DNA of 64,000 bases, taken from NCBI RefSeq assembly GCF_002897035.1, contig NZ_BAUX01000009.1, positions 62,001-126,000 on the forward strand, in the 5' to 3' direction. The position numbers and the translations under genes were made by a program. Below, piece by piece: positions 43,603-54,928 of this stretch. The DNA is from Methylopila sp. Yamaguchi. Its GTDB lineage: Bacteria; Pseudomonadota; Alphaproteobacteria; Rhizobiales; Methylopilaceae. The stretch's first letter is position 1. Each line of letters begins with the position of its first letter. The notes under the pieces were generated by a model. The model was not told the DNA's origin. It searched no databases and saw only the letters and a program-made list of their open reading frames with translations.

Positions 43603-44022
43603 ATGAGCGTGTTCACTCATCGTCTTGGCGCTGCTGCGGCGGCGCTTGTCCTCCTCGCCGCTCCGGCCGCCGCGCAGTCCGTGACCAAGCTGAGCGGCGC
43701 GGACGTGCTGTCGAAGTACAACAAGGACGGCGACCAGACCCTTGAGCTGCCGGAGGCCCTGCTCCTGGCCGCCGAGACCTATCAGGCGATCAATCCCGAC
43801 GGCGACAAGACCCTCGAGCCGAACGAGACCGAAGGCCGCCTGACGGCGAAGGACTGGGAGCGCGCCAACAAGGACGGCGACAAGACCCTCGAGATCGACG
43901 AGTGGCTGACCATCGCGCGCAAGCGCTTCAACGCCGCCGACGCCGACAAGGACGGCAAGCTGACCGCCGCCGAGCTGGACTCCAAGCGCGGCCAGCTGTT
44001 CGTGGCGCTGATCGCGCACTGA
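43603..44022 (+). CDS. lanM: Lanmodulin-type periplasmic EF-hand protein (Hans-LanM-like)
   Basis: 139 residues with a signal peptide (cleavage near 24, PAAAQ) and AGGA seven bases before the ATG. Seen: four EF loops at 40-51, 64-75, 89-100 and 113-124, with linkers of 12, 13 and 12 residues, the same compact spacing as lanmodulin and unlike calmodulin. Loops 1-3 start with Asn and have Glu at position 9 (NKDGDQTLELPE, NPDGDKTLEPNE, NKDGDKTLEIDE); loop 2 has the lanmodulin-typical Pro at position 2. The EF2-EF3 linker (RLTAKDW) and the end (KDGKLTAAELDSK) match what I recall of the Hansschlegelia lanmodulin. Known: LanM binds lanthanides with picomolar affinity in methylotrophs that use XoxF. 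Assignment is strong; the metal preference is inference. Confidence 0.88.
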   Translation: MSVFTHRLGAAAAALVLLAAPAAAQSVTKLSGADVLSKYNKDGDQTLELPEALLLAAETYQAINPDGDKTLEPNETEGRLTAKDWERANKDGDKTLEIDEWLTIARKRFNAADADKDGKLTAAELDSKRGQLFVALIAH

Positions 44023-44111
44023 AGCGACGCGGGCGCATCGCCTGCGATCAGAACGTCGGCTCGCGGGGCCCCCGTCCCGCGGGCCGTTTCGCCTCAAAGG
44101 AGGTAGCCCCG

Positions 44112-44147
44112 ATGTCGCGCGGCCGCTACGCGCCATCTGGACGCTAA
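44112..44147 (+). CDS. Short leader ORF upstream of the phosphatase
   Basis: Seen: an 11-residue frame MSRGRYAPSGR preceded by a full Shine-Dalgarno (AAAGGAGGTA, 44096-44105) at good spacing, and ending in a TAA that overlaps the ATG of the phosphatase gene (TAATG). The phosphatase start itself has no good ribosome site, so ribosomes finishing the leader probably re-initiate there. Whether the peptide itself matters is unknown. Confidence 0.55.
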   Translation: MSRGRYAPSGR

Positions 44148-44893
44148 TGGCTTCAATCTCCGTCTGTCGTTTCGATTGGGTTCCCGCGCTCCGTGCCGCG
44201 CCGCCCGGCGTGGCCATCGCGGCCATCGGCGACGTGCATGGTCAGATCGACCTGTTCGACGCCCTGCGCGAGGCCCTGGCCGAAGAGCTTTGCGTCGCGC
44301 CGAGCCGGTTCTTCGTCAGCGTGGGCGATCTGGTCGACCGTGGCCCGGGCAGCCTTGCGGCGCTCCGTCGCGCGAAGGCTGGCCTGCCCGAGACCACAGC
44401 CATCACGCTCAAGGGCAACCACGAAGACCGCTTGCTCTCGATGCTGGCCTCCGCTCGCCCAGAGGACGTCGCGCACTGGCTCGAATTCGGAGGCGGCGAC
44501 TTGGCGGAGGAGGCCGGCGTCCGTGTCGGCATGTCCGGTTGGGTCGAGGCGCTAAAGGCCGCGATCGGCCAGGATCTGCTTGATTGGCTTGAGCGCTTGC
44601 CGACGCTGGCGCGCATCGGCCAGCTCGTCTTCGTGCACGCTGGGCTTGACCCGGAGGCGCCGCTCGCGGAGCAGCACGATCGCACGTTGATGTGGACCCG
44701 GAGACCGTGGCTCGACAGTCCAGGTCCCTACGCCGAGACGGTGGGGGTTATCCACGGCCACACGCCGCAGCCCAAAGTGGACCTAAGCCACCCCCACCGC
44801 ATCAATCTCGACACGGGCGCCTACCGGAGCGGGCTGCTGTCGGGTCTCGTGATCGTGGGCGACAGGATGCGGCTGGTCATGGCGGCGCGCTGA
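44147..44893 (+). CDS. Serine/threonine-type metallophosphatase (PPP family)
   Basis: 248 residues. Seen: the metal-binding motifs of PPP-like phosphoesterases in order: GDVHGQID (about 28-35), GDLVDRGPG (about 60-68), GNHED (about 89-93), a His in FVHAGLDPEAP and GHTPQPK. Length and motifs resemble bacterial ApaH/PrpA-like protein phosphatases. No signal peptide; cytosolic. It lies after the lanmodulin gene on the same strand, with 125 bases and a translated leader between, so cotranscription is possible but not certain. Confidence 0.9.
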   Translation: MASISVCRFDWVPALRAAPPGVAIAAIGDVHGQIDLFDALREALAEELCVAPSRFFVSVGDLVDRGPGSLAALRRAKAGLPETTAITLKGNHEDRLLSMLASARPEDVAHWLEFGGGDLAEEAGVRVGMSGWVEALKAAIGQDLLDWLERLPTLARIGQLVFVHAGLDPEAPLAEQHDRTLMWTRRPWLDSPGPYAETVGVIHGHTPQPKVDLSHPHRINLDTGAYRSGLLSGLVIVGDRMRLVMAAR

Positions 44894-45043
44894 CGCCCGC
44901 TGACAGCGGTCTGCAGCCCCGAGCGTCCCAGCGACAGAGGTCCCGCCGCCCGCGAAGATCGCGCCGGCGAGACCATTGAGTCAGAGCGCGATCCGCTTCG
45001 GCGCTCGTCTTGCGGGAGAGCCGACGTCAGATGCTAGCGGACG

Positions 45044-46870
<1,827 letters not shown>

Positions 46871-46984
46871 GGGCTCTCGCTTCAGGGCCGCCCGCGCGGT
46901 CCCGCCTGTTCGCTTCTTCTATCTCGTGTGCGGCGCACACATGCGCGAAATGCGCTCGAAACGCAAGGGCGCAGGGAGTCGTCG

Positions 46985-47063
46985 TCCCGGACGGCCGCAG
47001 GCCGATCCGGGATCGTCGCCCGGGTTTGACCGGACAGGCCGCCGTGGTCCGACGGCCTGTCCG
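46985..47063. repeat. Two adjacent hairpins in the typA-argG gap
   Basis: Seen: TCCCGGA-CGGCC-GCA-GGCCG-A-TCCGGGA (46985-47012), a nearly perfect stem, and CGGACAGGCCG (47031-47041) paired with CGGCCTGTCCG (47053-47063), a perfect 11-bp stem with an 11-base loop. They lie upstream of typA and downstream of argG and adjoin the larger element at 47094-47211. Confidence 0.7.
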
Positions 47064-47093
47064 ACATCGAGAAACGGCTGCTTGGGTCGGGTG

Positions 47094-47211
47094 CGTGCTT
47101 CGAGAGGCCGACCTGCGGTCGGCTCCTCAGCATGAGGTAGGATTTTGTTTCAAAAGGCAAAAAGGCCCTCATGCTGAGGAGCCCGCCTCTTGGCGGGCGT
47201 CTCGAAGCACG
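47094..47211. repeat. 118-bp nested palindromic element
   Basis: Seen: outer arms CGTGCTTCGAGA (47094-47105) and TCTCGAAGCACG (47200-47211), 12 bp perfect; inner arms at 47121-47137 and 47167-47183, 17 bp perfect; and between outer and inner arms on each side a separate small hairpin (CCGAC-CTGCG-GTCGG on the left, CCCGCC-TCTT-GGCGGG on the right). The whole can fold as a four-armed, cloverleaf-like structure around a central AT-rich loop. It has no ORF, so it is a REP/MITE-like non-coding repeat. The outer arm recurs at 33210-33221. Confidence 0.8.
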
Positions 47212-47261
47212 GACCGACAGCCTATGAAGACGACCCCGGCTCTTTGGCCGGGATGGCTCCC

Positions 47262-48494
47262 TTACGCCTCGCGCCGCTTCCGGGCCCCGAGCGTCCGCAG
47301 CCGCAGGGCGTTCAGCTTGATGAAGCCCGCCGCGTCGCGGTGGTCGTAGGCGACCGCGCCGTCCTCGAAGGTGACGAGCTCCTGATTGTAGAGCGAATTC
47401 GGGCTCTCGCGGCCCGTGACGATAACGTTGCCCTTGTAGAGCTTCAGCCGCACGCGGCCGGAGACCTCCTTCTGGGACAGGTCGATCGCGGCCTGCAGCA
47501 TCTCGCGCTCCGGCGAGAACCAGAAGCCGTTGTAGATGAGCTCCGCGTAGCGCGGCATCAGCTCGTCCTTGAGGTGGGCGGCGCCGCGGTCGAGCGTGAT
47601 CGACTCGATCGCGCGGTGGGCGACGAGCAGGATCGTGCCGCCGGGCGTCTCGTAGACGCCGCGGGACTTCATGCCCACGAAGCGGTTCTCGACCAGGTCG
47701 AGCCGGCCGACGCCGTTGGCCTTCCCCAGCTCGTTGAGCCGCGTCAGGATCGACGCCGGCGACAGCGGCTCACCGTCGATCGCGACCGCGTCGCCCTGCT
47801 CGAAGTCGATCGACATCAGCGTCGGCTGGTCGGGCGCGTCCTCCGGCGAGATCGTGCGCATGTGCACGTCCTCGGGGGCCGCAAGGCTCGGATCCTCGAG
47901 CACCTTTCCTTCCGAGGAGGAATGCAGCAGGTTGGCGTCGACCGAGAAGGGCGCCTCGCCGCGCTTGTCCTTGGCGATCGGGATCTGGTGCTGTTCCGCG
48001 AACTCGATCAGCCGCGTGCGGGAGGTCAGGTCCCACTCGCGCCAGGGCGCGATCACCTTCACCTCAGGCTCGAGCGCGTAATAGCTGAGCTCGAAGCGGA
48101 CCTGATCGTTGCCCTTGCCGGTGGCGCCGTGGGCGACGGCGTCCGCCCCGGTGGCGCGCAGGATGTCGATCTGGCGCTTGGCGATCAGCGGCCGCGCGAT
48201 CGACGTGCCGAGCAGGTACTGGCCCTCATAGACGGTGTTGGCCCGAAACATCGGGAACACGTAGTCCCGCACGAATTCCTCGCGCAGGTCCTCGACGAAG
48301 ATGTTGTCCGGCTTGATGCCGAGCAGCTCCGCCTTCTTGCGCGCCGGCTCCAACTCCTCGCCCTGGCCGAGGTCGGCGGTGAAGGTCACCACCTCGCAAT
48401 TGTAGGTGGTCTGCAGCCACTTGAGGATGACGGAGGTGTCGAGGCCGCCGGAGTAGGCGAGAACGACCTTCTTCACGGAGGCGGCGTCGGACAT
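47262..48494 (-). CDS. argG: Argininosuccinate synthase
   Basis: 410 residues. Seen: the ATP-pyrophosphatase loop [17 protein letters not shown] near the N-terminus, [16 protein letters not shown] and EGKVLEDPS, family signatures. Known: joins citrulline and aspartate with ATP to give argininosuccinate in arginine synthesis. It stands alone between an MFS gene and typA, on the same strand as both. Confidence 0.97.
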   Translation of the reverse strand: MSDAASVKKVVLAYSGGLDTSVILKWLQTTYNCEVVTFTADLGQGEELEPARKKAELLGIKPDNIFVEDLREEFVRDYVFPMFRANTVYEGQYLLGTSIARPLIAKRQIDILRATGADAVAHGATGKGNDQVRFELSYYALEPEVKVIAPWREWDLTSRTRLIEFAEQHQIPIAKDKRGEAPFSVDANLLHSSSEGKVLEDPSLAAPEDVHMRTISPEDAPDQPTLMSIDFEQGDAVAIDGEPLSPASILTRLNELGKANGVGRLDLVENRFVGMKSRGVYETPGGTILLVAHRAIESITLDRGAAHLKDELMPRYAELIYNGFWFSPEREMLQAAIDLSQKEVSGRVRLKLYKGNVIVTGRESPNSLYNQELVTFEDGAVAYDHRDAAGFIKLNALRLRTLGARKRREA

Positions 48495-48601
48495 GCGATC
48501 GGATCCTTGAATCCTGAGGGGCTTGAGGCGCGGCGCACTCTAGCCATCGGCGCGCGCGGCGCAACCCGTGAGCGGGGGTCGCGCCCTGAGGCGGGAGGCC
48601 G

Positions 48602-49969
48602 CTAGCGCCGCGCCTCGGGCACCCGGACGGCGCCGAGCAGCGCGGCTCCGCCGAGGAAGAAGGCGATCAGCACGGAAACGCCGACGCGCTGGCTGTCGGT
48701 CAGCGCGGTCACGCCCGCCACCGCGAACGGCCCGAGGAAGGACGTGACCTTCCCAGAGAGGGCGAACAGCCCGAACGCCTGCGTCAGCTTCTCCTTCGGA
48801 GCGAGGCGCACCAGCAGCGAGCGGGAAGAGGCCTGGAGCGGACCGGAGGCCGCGCCGAGCACCAAGGCGAGGCCGATGAACAGCCGCTCGGGAGCGGACG
48901 AGAACAGGGCGTCGTCCGGCACCGGGGGCGTCACCGGCACCACGAACAGGATCCGCGCGCGGTCGATCGAGGCGATCGCCACCGCCGCGGCGGTCAGCAG
49001 CCCAAGCGACCACGCGACCACGCGCTCCGGCCCCACGCGATCGTCGAGCCAGCCGCCGACCAGCGATCCGAAGATCCCGGAGACGATGACGAGCACGCCG
49101 AAGACGCCGGTTTCGATCGGCCCCCAGCCCAGCGCCCCCGCCCCGTAGATGCCGCCGAAGGCGAACAGGGCGGTCAGCCCGTCTACGTAGAGCATGTGAG
49201 CGGCCAGGAAGAGCGCGAGGTCCGGCGATCGGCGCAGGCTCTTCAGCGTTCGCCAGAGGTCGCTTAAGCCCGCCCTGACCGCGCCGCGCGGAAATCCGGC
49301 CGCCACGTCGGGCGTGAAGAGGAACAGCGGGGCGGCGAAGACGAGGTACCAAAGGGCCGAGAAAGGTCCAGCCGCGCGATCCCCTTCGAAGGTCGCCGGA
49401 TCGAGGCCGAGGATCGGCGCGATGCCCGCGAGCGTCAGCCCGTCTTCCGGATCGGCGGAGAACAGCAGGAGCGCGACCGCGAGGGCGATCAGGCCGCCGA
49501 CGTAGCCGGTCGCCCAGCCGAGCCCGGACAGACGGCCGATCCGCTCCGGCGGCGCCAGCGTCGGCATCATGGCGTTGGTGAAGGCCGTGGCGCATTCCGC
49601 TCCGATGGTCGCAACCACGAAGCCGCCGAGCGCGATGGGAACCGCATAAGCGGATCCGGGGACAGCGAACCACAGGGCCGACGCGCCGAGGACGATGAGG
49701 AGCGAAAACCCCGCGATCCACAACTTGCGGCCGCCGGTTCGGTCCGCGATCGCGCCGAGCGGCGGCGTGGCGAGGCCCACGATCAGCCCCGCCGTGCCCG
49801 CCGCCACGCCCCACAGCGCCTGACCTTCCGCAGGGTCGTCCATCAGACGAGACACGAAGAAGGGCGCGAACACGAAGGTCGCGAGCAAGGTGAACACGGG
49901 CTGCGTCGCCGCATCATAGAGCGCCCACGCGGCGACCGCGCGGCGGGAGACGGTTCGGTGCAACGGCAT
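48602..49969 (-). CDS. UMF1-type MFS transporter
   Basis: 455 residues from the ATG at 49969 (MPLHRTVSRRAVAAWALYD); an upstream open stretch is not coding-like. Seen: about 12 TM segments with the WALYDAATQPVFTLLATFVFAPFF start and the GLATPPLGAIADRTGGRKLW loop characteristic of the UMF1/Atg22-like branch of the major facilitator superfamily. The substrate is not known for bacterial members; some relatives export amino acids from vacuoles. It lies just downstream of gdh on the same strand. Confidence 0.88.
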   Translation of the reverse strand: MPLHRTVSRRAVAAWALYDAATQPVFTLLATFVFAPFFVSRLMDDPAEGQALWGVAAGTAGLIVGLATPPLGAIADRTGGRKLWIAGFSLLIVLGASALWFAVPGSAYAVPIALGGFVVATIGAECATAFTNAMMPTLAPPERIGRLSGLGWATGYVGGLIALAVALLLFSADPEDGLTLAGIAPILGLDPATFEGDRAAGPFSALWYLVFAAPLFLFTPDVAAGFPRGAVRAGLSDLWRTLKSLRRSPDLALFLAAHMLYVDGLTALFAFGGIYGAGALGWGPIETGVFGVLVIVSGIFGSLVGGWLDDRVGPERVVAWSLGLLTAAAVAIASIDRARILFVVPVTPPVPDDALFSSAPERLFIGLALVLGAASGPLQASSRSLLVRLAPKEKLTQAFGLFALSGKVTSFLGPFAVAGVTALTDSQRVGVSVLIAFFLGGAALLGAVRVPEARR

Positions 49970-50007
49970 GGGCTCACGAAAACGAAGGCGTGGCGGGGAG
50001 GCGCAGT

Positions 50008-53000
50008 CTACGCCACGTCGTGCGCCAAATCTCCGAGCAGACTGGAGGCCACCGTCAGCCGCGCGAGCGTCAGCCCGCCGCCGGCGATCTCGCCGACCGC
50101 GCGGCGCACGCGGGCGACGTCGGACGCGTTTCTGGTCCATGCCGACACCGCGTCCCGGCCGTCGAGGGCGGGCTCGGCGGCGAGCGCCGCGACCGCCATG
50201 GCCCGCGCGGCGACGCCGATCTGGTCCAGCGCGCGGTCGAGCGCGAGGCGGTCGTAGTAGTCCGCCACCCCGATCGCCTGGGCCGACCGCACCATGCGGG
50301 CGAGCTGGAACTCATCGGCGACGGCGAACAGAGCCGCCGCGGCGACATCGATGGGACGGCCGGTCCTTTCGGCGATGAGCACGGCGTCGGTCGCGCCCTC
50401 CATGGCGAGCAGCGCCGAGAACCGCACCGCGAGCGGCCCCGGCAGGCCCGCGCGCACGAGCTCGGTCGCGCGAGCGGACCGCCGACCCGCGGCGTCGGGC
50501 CCCAAGGCGGCGTCGAGCCCGGCGGCCACCGCGTCCACGCCGGTCCGGAACCGGGCGACGACGCCGTCAAGGCCTCCGTCGAGATCGACGTTTCGCAGGA
50601 ACCAAACCATGCGGTGGAGCAGCAGCTCGCGCATGCCGGCGTAGAGATCGAGCTGGAGAGCGCCGGGGATCTTGGCGTCCAGCGCGTCGATCTCGTCGTG
50701 CACCTCGTCCATGCGAAACGCGTCCCGCGCCACCGCGAAGGCGGCGGCGATCCGGGACGGCGGGGCCCCGGTCTGGTCCATGAGCCGGACCACCAGCGCC
50801 GGTCCCCCGCGGTTGATCATGGCGTTCGCGAGCACCGTCGCGATGATCTCCCGCCGCAGCCGATGGCCGGCGATCGCCTCCGCGAAGCGTTCGCGCATCA
50901 ACGTCGGGAAATAGCGGAGGAGCTCCTTCGCGAGGTACGGATCGTCCGGGGTGCCCGAGGCGAGCAGGTCGTCGTAGAGCGCGATCTTCGACCAGGCCAG
51001 CAGCACCGCGATCTCGGGCCGCTCCAGCGGGTCGCCGGCGCGCACGCGCTCGGCGAGCGTGGCGTCGTCGGGCAGGACTTCGACGGCGCGATCAAGCAGG
51101 CCGCGGGCCTCGAGCGCCTGCATCAGCCGAGACTGAAAGCCGGCCTCGTCGACGCCCGCGCGCTGACTGAGCGAGATCGCGAGCGTCTGGTCGTAGTTGT
51201 TGGCGAGCACGAGACGGCCGACCTCGTCGGTCATTTCGCTGAGGATGCGGTTGCGCTCTTCGAGCGCGAGCGCGCCGTCGCGCACCGGGGCGGCGAAGGC
51301 GATCTTGATGTTCACCTCGACGTCCGAGGTGTTGACGCCCGCCGAATTGTCGATGGCGTCGGAGTTGATCCGCACGCCCTTCGCCGCCGCCTCTATCCGG
51401 CCCTTCTGGGTGACGCCAAGATTCGCGCCCTCGCCGACCACCTTCGCCCTGAGCTCCGGCGCGGCGATACGGATCGCGTCGTTGGCGCGGTCGCCGGCCT
51501 GCTCGTCGGTCTCGCTCGTCGCCCGCACGTAGGTGCCTATGCCGCCGAACCAGAGCAGGTCCGCGGGCGCCTTCAGGATCGCGCTCATCACTTCCTGCGG
51601 CGTGGCGCTCGTCTTCTCGAGACCGAGCGCGGCGCGCACGGGCTCCGACAGCGGAACCGTCTTCAGGCTGCGGGAGAAAACGCCGCCTCCGTCCGAGATC
51701 TTGGCGGCGTCATAGTCCTTCCAGCTGGAGCGCGGCAGTGCGAACAGCCGCTTGCGCTCCTCGAACGAGACGGCGGGGTCGGGATCCGGATCGAGGAAGA
51801 TGTCGCGATGGTCGAAGGCCGCGAGGAGCTTGATCGCCGGCGAAAGCAGCATGCCGTTGCCGAAGACGTCGCCCGACATGTCGCCGACGCCCACCACCGT
51901 GAAGGGCGTGGTCTGGATGTCGACGTCCATCTCGCGGAAATGCCGCTTCACCGCCTCCCACGCGCCCCGTGCGGTGATGCCCATGGCCTTGTGGTCGTAG
52001 CCGACCGAGCCGCCGGAGGCGAAGGCGTCGCCGAGCCAGAAGCCGCGGGCCTCGGCGATGCCGTTCGCGGTGTCGGAGAAGGTCGCAGTGCCCTTGTCCG
52101 CGGCCACCACGAGGTAGGGGTCGTCGCCGTCGTGGCGGACGACCGCCTCGGGCGGAACCAGATCGTCGCCCTTCAAGTCGTCGGTGACGTCCAGCAACGC
52201 GTTGATGAAGATCTTGTAGGCCTCGGTCCCTTCCGCGAACCAGGCGTCGCGGGGACCCGCGGGGAGTTGCTTCGGCACGAAGCCGCCCTTGGCGCCCACC
52301 GGCACGATGACCGCGTTCTTCACCTGCTGCGCCTTTACGAGGCCCAGCACCTCGGTGCGGAAGTCCTGCGGCCGGTCGGACCAGCGCAGGCCTCCGCGCG
52401 CGACCCTCCCGAAGCGCAGGTGCACGCCCTCCACACGGGGCGAATAGACCGAGATTTCGTAAAGCGGCCGGGGAGCAGGGAGGCCCTCGACCTTGGCGCT
52501 CTCCAGTTTGAAGGCGAAAGTGCGCTTAGGCCCTCCCGCCGCGTCTTCCTGAAAGAAGTTGGCGCGCTGGCAGGCCAGCACGACGTTCTGGAACCGGCGC
52601 AGGATGCGGTCTTCGTCGAGGCTGTCGACGGCGGCGAGCGCCTCCTCGACGCGGGCGACGATCGCCGCCTCGCGCTCAGCGCGGTCGTCGGGCGCGTCGG
52701 GACTGAAGCGGACGTGGAACAGCTCGACGATCATCGCGGCGACGCCCGCGTGCTTCGTCAGGGTGGTCCACATGTAGTCCTGATCGTAGGGAACCCGCGC
52801 CTGCCGGAGGTAGCGCGAGAACGCGCGCAAGAGCGCGATGTCACGCCAGCCGAGGCCGGCTTCGAGCGCCAGCGCGTTGTACCCGTCGCTCTCGGCGTCG
52901 CCGTTCAGCACCGCGATCAGCAGCGCCTCGAGCTGGGCGTCGAGCGCAGGCGTCAGCTCGAGCACGGCCCCGCTGGCGCGCTCGAGCGCCATGTCGTGGA

Positions 53001-54822
53001 TGAAGACATGGGCCTCGGCGCCGAGGCCGGCCGGCTCCGCGCGGTAGCTGCGTTCCTCGATCACCCGGAATCCCATGTTCTCGAGCATGGGGACCCGGCG
53101 TGACAAGGGAATCGGCGCCCCCCGCGAAAACACTTTCAGACGGATCTCCGGCTCGCCGAGACGGCGGAAAAAGTCGATCGCGAAGCTGGCTTCGGCCGAC
53201 AGCCGCTCGATGTGGCCGAGGTCGACCACCGCCTCCGCCGGCGAGGTGCGCGATTCGTAGGCGCGCCCGAACGCCTGGCCGTAGCGCTGCGCCAGACGGC
53301 GAGCCTCGGCGCCGGCGCGGCTCGTCGAAAGCTCAGCCCGCAACAGATCGCCCCAGGTCGCGGCCTGCCCCGCGATCTCCTCGTCGAGCGCCGCTGGGTC
53401 GACCTCAGGCGCAGGCCCGTCGAGGCCGATGACGAACTGCACCCGGGCGAGCGGCCCTTCGGGGAAGGCCGGATAGTAGGCGCTGACGCGGCCGCCGAGC
53501 CGTTGCGCCAACCTCTGCCCGATGCGGGCGCGCACCGCGGAGTCGTAGCGCTCGCGGGGGACGTAGACGAGGGCGGAGGCGAAACGCTCGAACCGATCGA
53601 GCCGGAGGAGGACTTTCACGCGCGGGCGTTCGTAGAGCGCAAGGACCTCCATCGCGGTGTCGAACAGCGCGTCGGCGTCGACCTGGAACAGCTCGTCGCG
53701 CGGGTGGGTCTCCAGAACGGTCGCCAGCGCCTTGCCGGAGTGGCTGTCCGGATCGAAGCCGGCGCGTCGGATGACCTGATCGATCTTTCGGCGGACCAGC
53801 GGCAGGCTTCTGGCCGGGCGGGTGTAGGCCGAAGCGGTGAACAGGCCAACGATGCGCAGTTCGCCGACGAGCCGGCCGTCGCCGTCGAACCGCTTCACGC
53901 CGACGTAGTCCATGTGCCGCCGCCGGAAGACCTTGGCGTGCACGCTGGCTTTGGTGACGATCAGCGGCTTCGGCTCGTGCAGAAAGGCGCGGATCTCGGG
54001 CGTCAGGTTGACCAGCTGGCCGCCGCGGCGGAGCACGCGGGCGGCGGGATCGCGCAGCGCGCCCAGGCCCGTCTCGGACAGCTGCTCCAGCCGCTCGTCA
54101 TCGCCCTCCCCTTTCAGCGCGTACTCGCGGGCGCCGAGGAAAATGAACTCGTCGCCGTCGAGCCATTGCAGGAACTGGATCGCCTCGGCGATCTCGGCGA
54201 CGTCCAGCGGCGGCGGCGTCTCCTTGAAGGCCGCGACCTGCGCCTGCACGAGCGCGCGCATCGCTTCATGGTCCTCGGTCGTCTTGCGAACTTCTGCCAG
54301 CACGTCCTCAAGCGCCGCGACGAGATCGGCGCGGGCGGCCTCGTCGTCGATCCGGTCGACATGCAGGTGGATCAGGCTCTCGCGCGGCGTGTCCCCCACC
54401 TCCGCGCGGTTGGCGTCGCCGAGGAAGCGGAGGAGCCGCCCCTCCGGGTCCCGCTCCACGGCAATGATGGGATGAGCCACCAGGCCCGCCGTCATGCCGC
54501 GCTCGCCGAGCTCGGCAAGCAGGCTGTCGAGCAGGAAGGGCATGTCGTCGTTGACGATCTCGATGACGGTCGTCTCGGCGCGCCCGCCAAGTTCCGGGTC
54601 GGTCAGCCGGATGTCGGCTTTCCCCGGCGCCCGGCGCGCCAGATGCCGCCACGCATCAGCGGCGAGGGTCGCGATCGCGCCCGGCTCGAGGGCTTCGAGA
54701 TCGTCCAGCGCGGTGCGCGAGAACAGGGCCTCGACGAAGGCCGCCGGAGGGCCGTCCGCCTGTCTCGCCCGCTCCGCGGCGTCGCCGATGAGCCTGGTGC
54801 GGATGGCGTCGCCCTGCAGCAT
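50008..54822 (-). CDS. gdhZ: Large NAD-dependent glutamate dehydrogenase
   Basis: 1604 residues from the ATG at 54822, with GAGGAG seven bases upstream; the frame extends beyond but without coding character. Seen: the long N-terminal regulatory region (ACT-like parts, DMPFLLDSLLAELGERGMT), the catalytic core with GGLRWSDRPQDFRTEVLGLV and GAKGGFVPKQLP (active-site lysine segment), the nucleotide domain with VGVGDMSGDVFGNGMLLS and a long C-terminal helical region. Known: the 180-kDa class GDH oxidatively deaminates glutamate to 2-oxoglutarate with NAD in alphaproteobacteria, under metabolic and sometimes cell-cycle control. Confidence 0.96.
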   Translation of the reverse strand: MLQGDAIRTRLIGDAAERARQADGPPAAFVEALFSRTALDDLEALEPGAIATLAADAWRHLARRAPGKADIRLTDPELGGRAETTVIEIVNDDMPFLLDSLLAELGERGMTAGLVAHPIIAVERDPEGRLLRFLGDANRAEVGDTPRESLIHLHVDRIDDEAARADLVAALEDVLAEVRKTTEDHEAMRALVQAQVAAFKETPPPLDVAEIAEAIQFLQWLDGDEFIFLGAREYALKGEGDDERLEQLSETGLGALRDPAARVLRRGGQLVNLTPEIRAFLHEPKPLIVTKASVHAKVFRRRHMDYVGVKRFDGDGRLVGELRIVGLFTASAYTRPARSLPLVRRKIDQVIRRAGFDPDSHSGKALATVLETHPRDELFQVDADALFDTAMEVLALYERPRVKVLLRLDRFERFASALVYVPRERYDSAVRARIGQRLAQRLGGRVSAYYPAFPEGPLARVQFVIGLDGPAPEVDPAALDEEIAGQAATWGDLLRAELSTSRAGAEARRLAQRYGQAFGRAYESRTSPAEAVVDLGHIERLSAEASFAIDFFRRLGEPEIRLKVFSRGAPIPLSRRVPMLENMGFRVIEERSYRAEPAGLGAEAHVFIHDMALERASGAVLELTPALDAQLEALLIAVLNGDAESDGYNALALEAGLGWRDIALLRAFSRYLRQARVPYDQDYMWTTLTKHAGVAAMIVELFHVRFSPDAPDDRAEREAAIVARVEEALAAVDSLDEDRILRRFQNVVLACQRANFFQEDAAGGPKRTFAFKLESAKVEGLPAPRPLYEISVYSPRVEGVHLRFGRVARGGLRWSDRPQDFRTEVLGLVKAQQVKNAVIVPVGAKGGFVPKQLPAGPRDAWFAEGTEAYKIFINALLDVTDDLKGDDLVPPEAVVRHDGDDPYLVVAADKGTATFSDTANGIAEARGFWLGDAFASGGSVGYDHKAMGITARGAWEAVKRHFREMDVDIQTTPFTVVGVGDMSGDVFGNGMLLSPAIKLLAAFDHRDIFLDPDPDPAVSFEERKRLFALPRSSWKDYDAAKISDGGGVFSRSLKTVPLSEPVRAALGLEKTSATPQEVMSAILKAPADLLWFGGIGTYVRATSETDEQAGDRANDAIRIAAPELRAKVVGEGANLGVTQKGRIEAAAKGVRINSDAIDNSAGVNTSDVEVNIKIAFAAPVRDGALALEERNRILSEMTDEVGRLVLANNYDQTLAISLSQRAGVDEAGFQSRLMQALEARGLLDRAVEVLPDDATLAERVRAGDPLERPEIAVLLAWSKIALYDDLLASGTPDDPYLAKELLRYFPTLMRERFAEAIAGHRLRREIIATVLANAMINRGGPALVVRLMDQTGAPPSRIAAAFAVARDAFRMDEVHDEIDALDAKIPGALQLDLYAGMRELLLHRMVWFLRNVDLDGGLDGVVARFRTGVDAVAAGLDAALGPDAAGRRSARATELVRAGLPGPLAVRFSALLAMEGATDAVLIAERTGRPIDVAAAALFAVADEFQLARMVRSAQAIGVADYYDRLALDRALDQIGVAARAMAVAALAAEPALDGRDAVSAWTRNASDVARVRRAVGEIAGGGLTLARLTVASSLLGDLAHDVA

Positions 54823-54928
54823 GATCGTCTCCTCGCATGCGCGGCGGAGGCCTCGACGGCCGGCCGTCGCGTTGAACCTAGGCCGCAAAGCGCGACGGGT
54901 CGATAACGCTTCCGCGACGAGGCCGGCT

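Noticed and set aside
53212-54906. Long plus-strand open frame antisense to the glutamate dehydrogenase gene
   Set aside because: Arg/Gly/Asp-rich composition typical of GC-rich antisense frames; no start site or domain.
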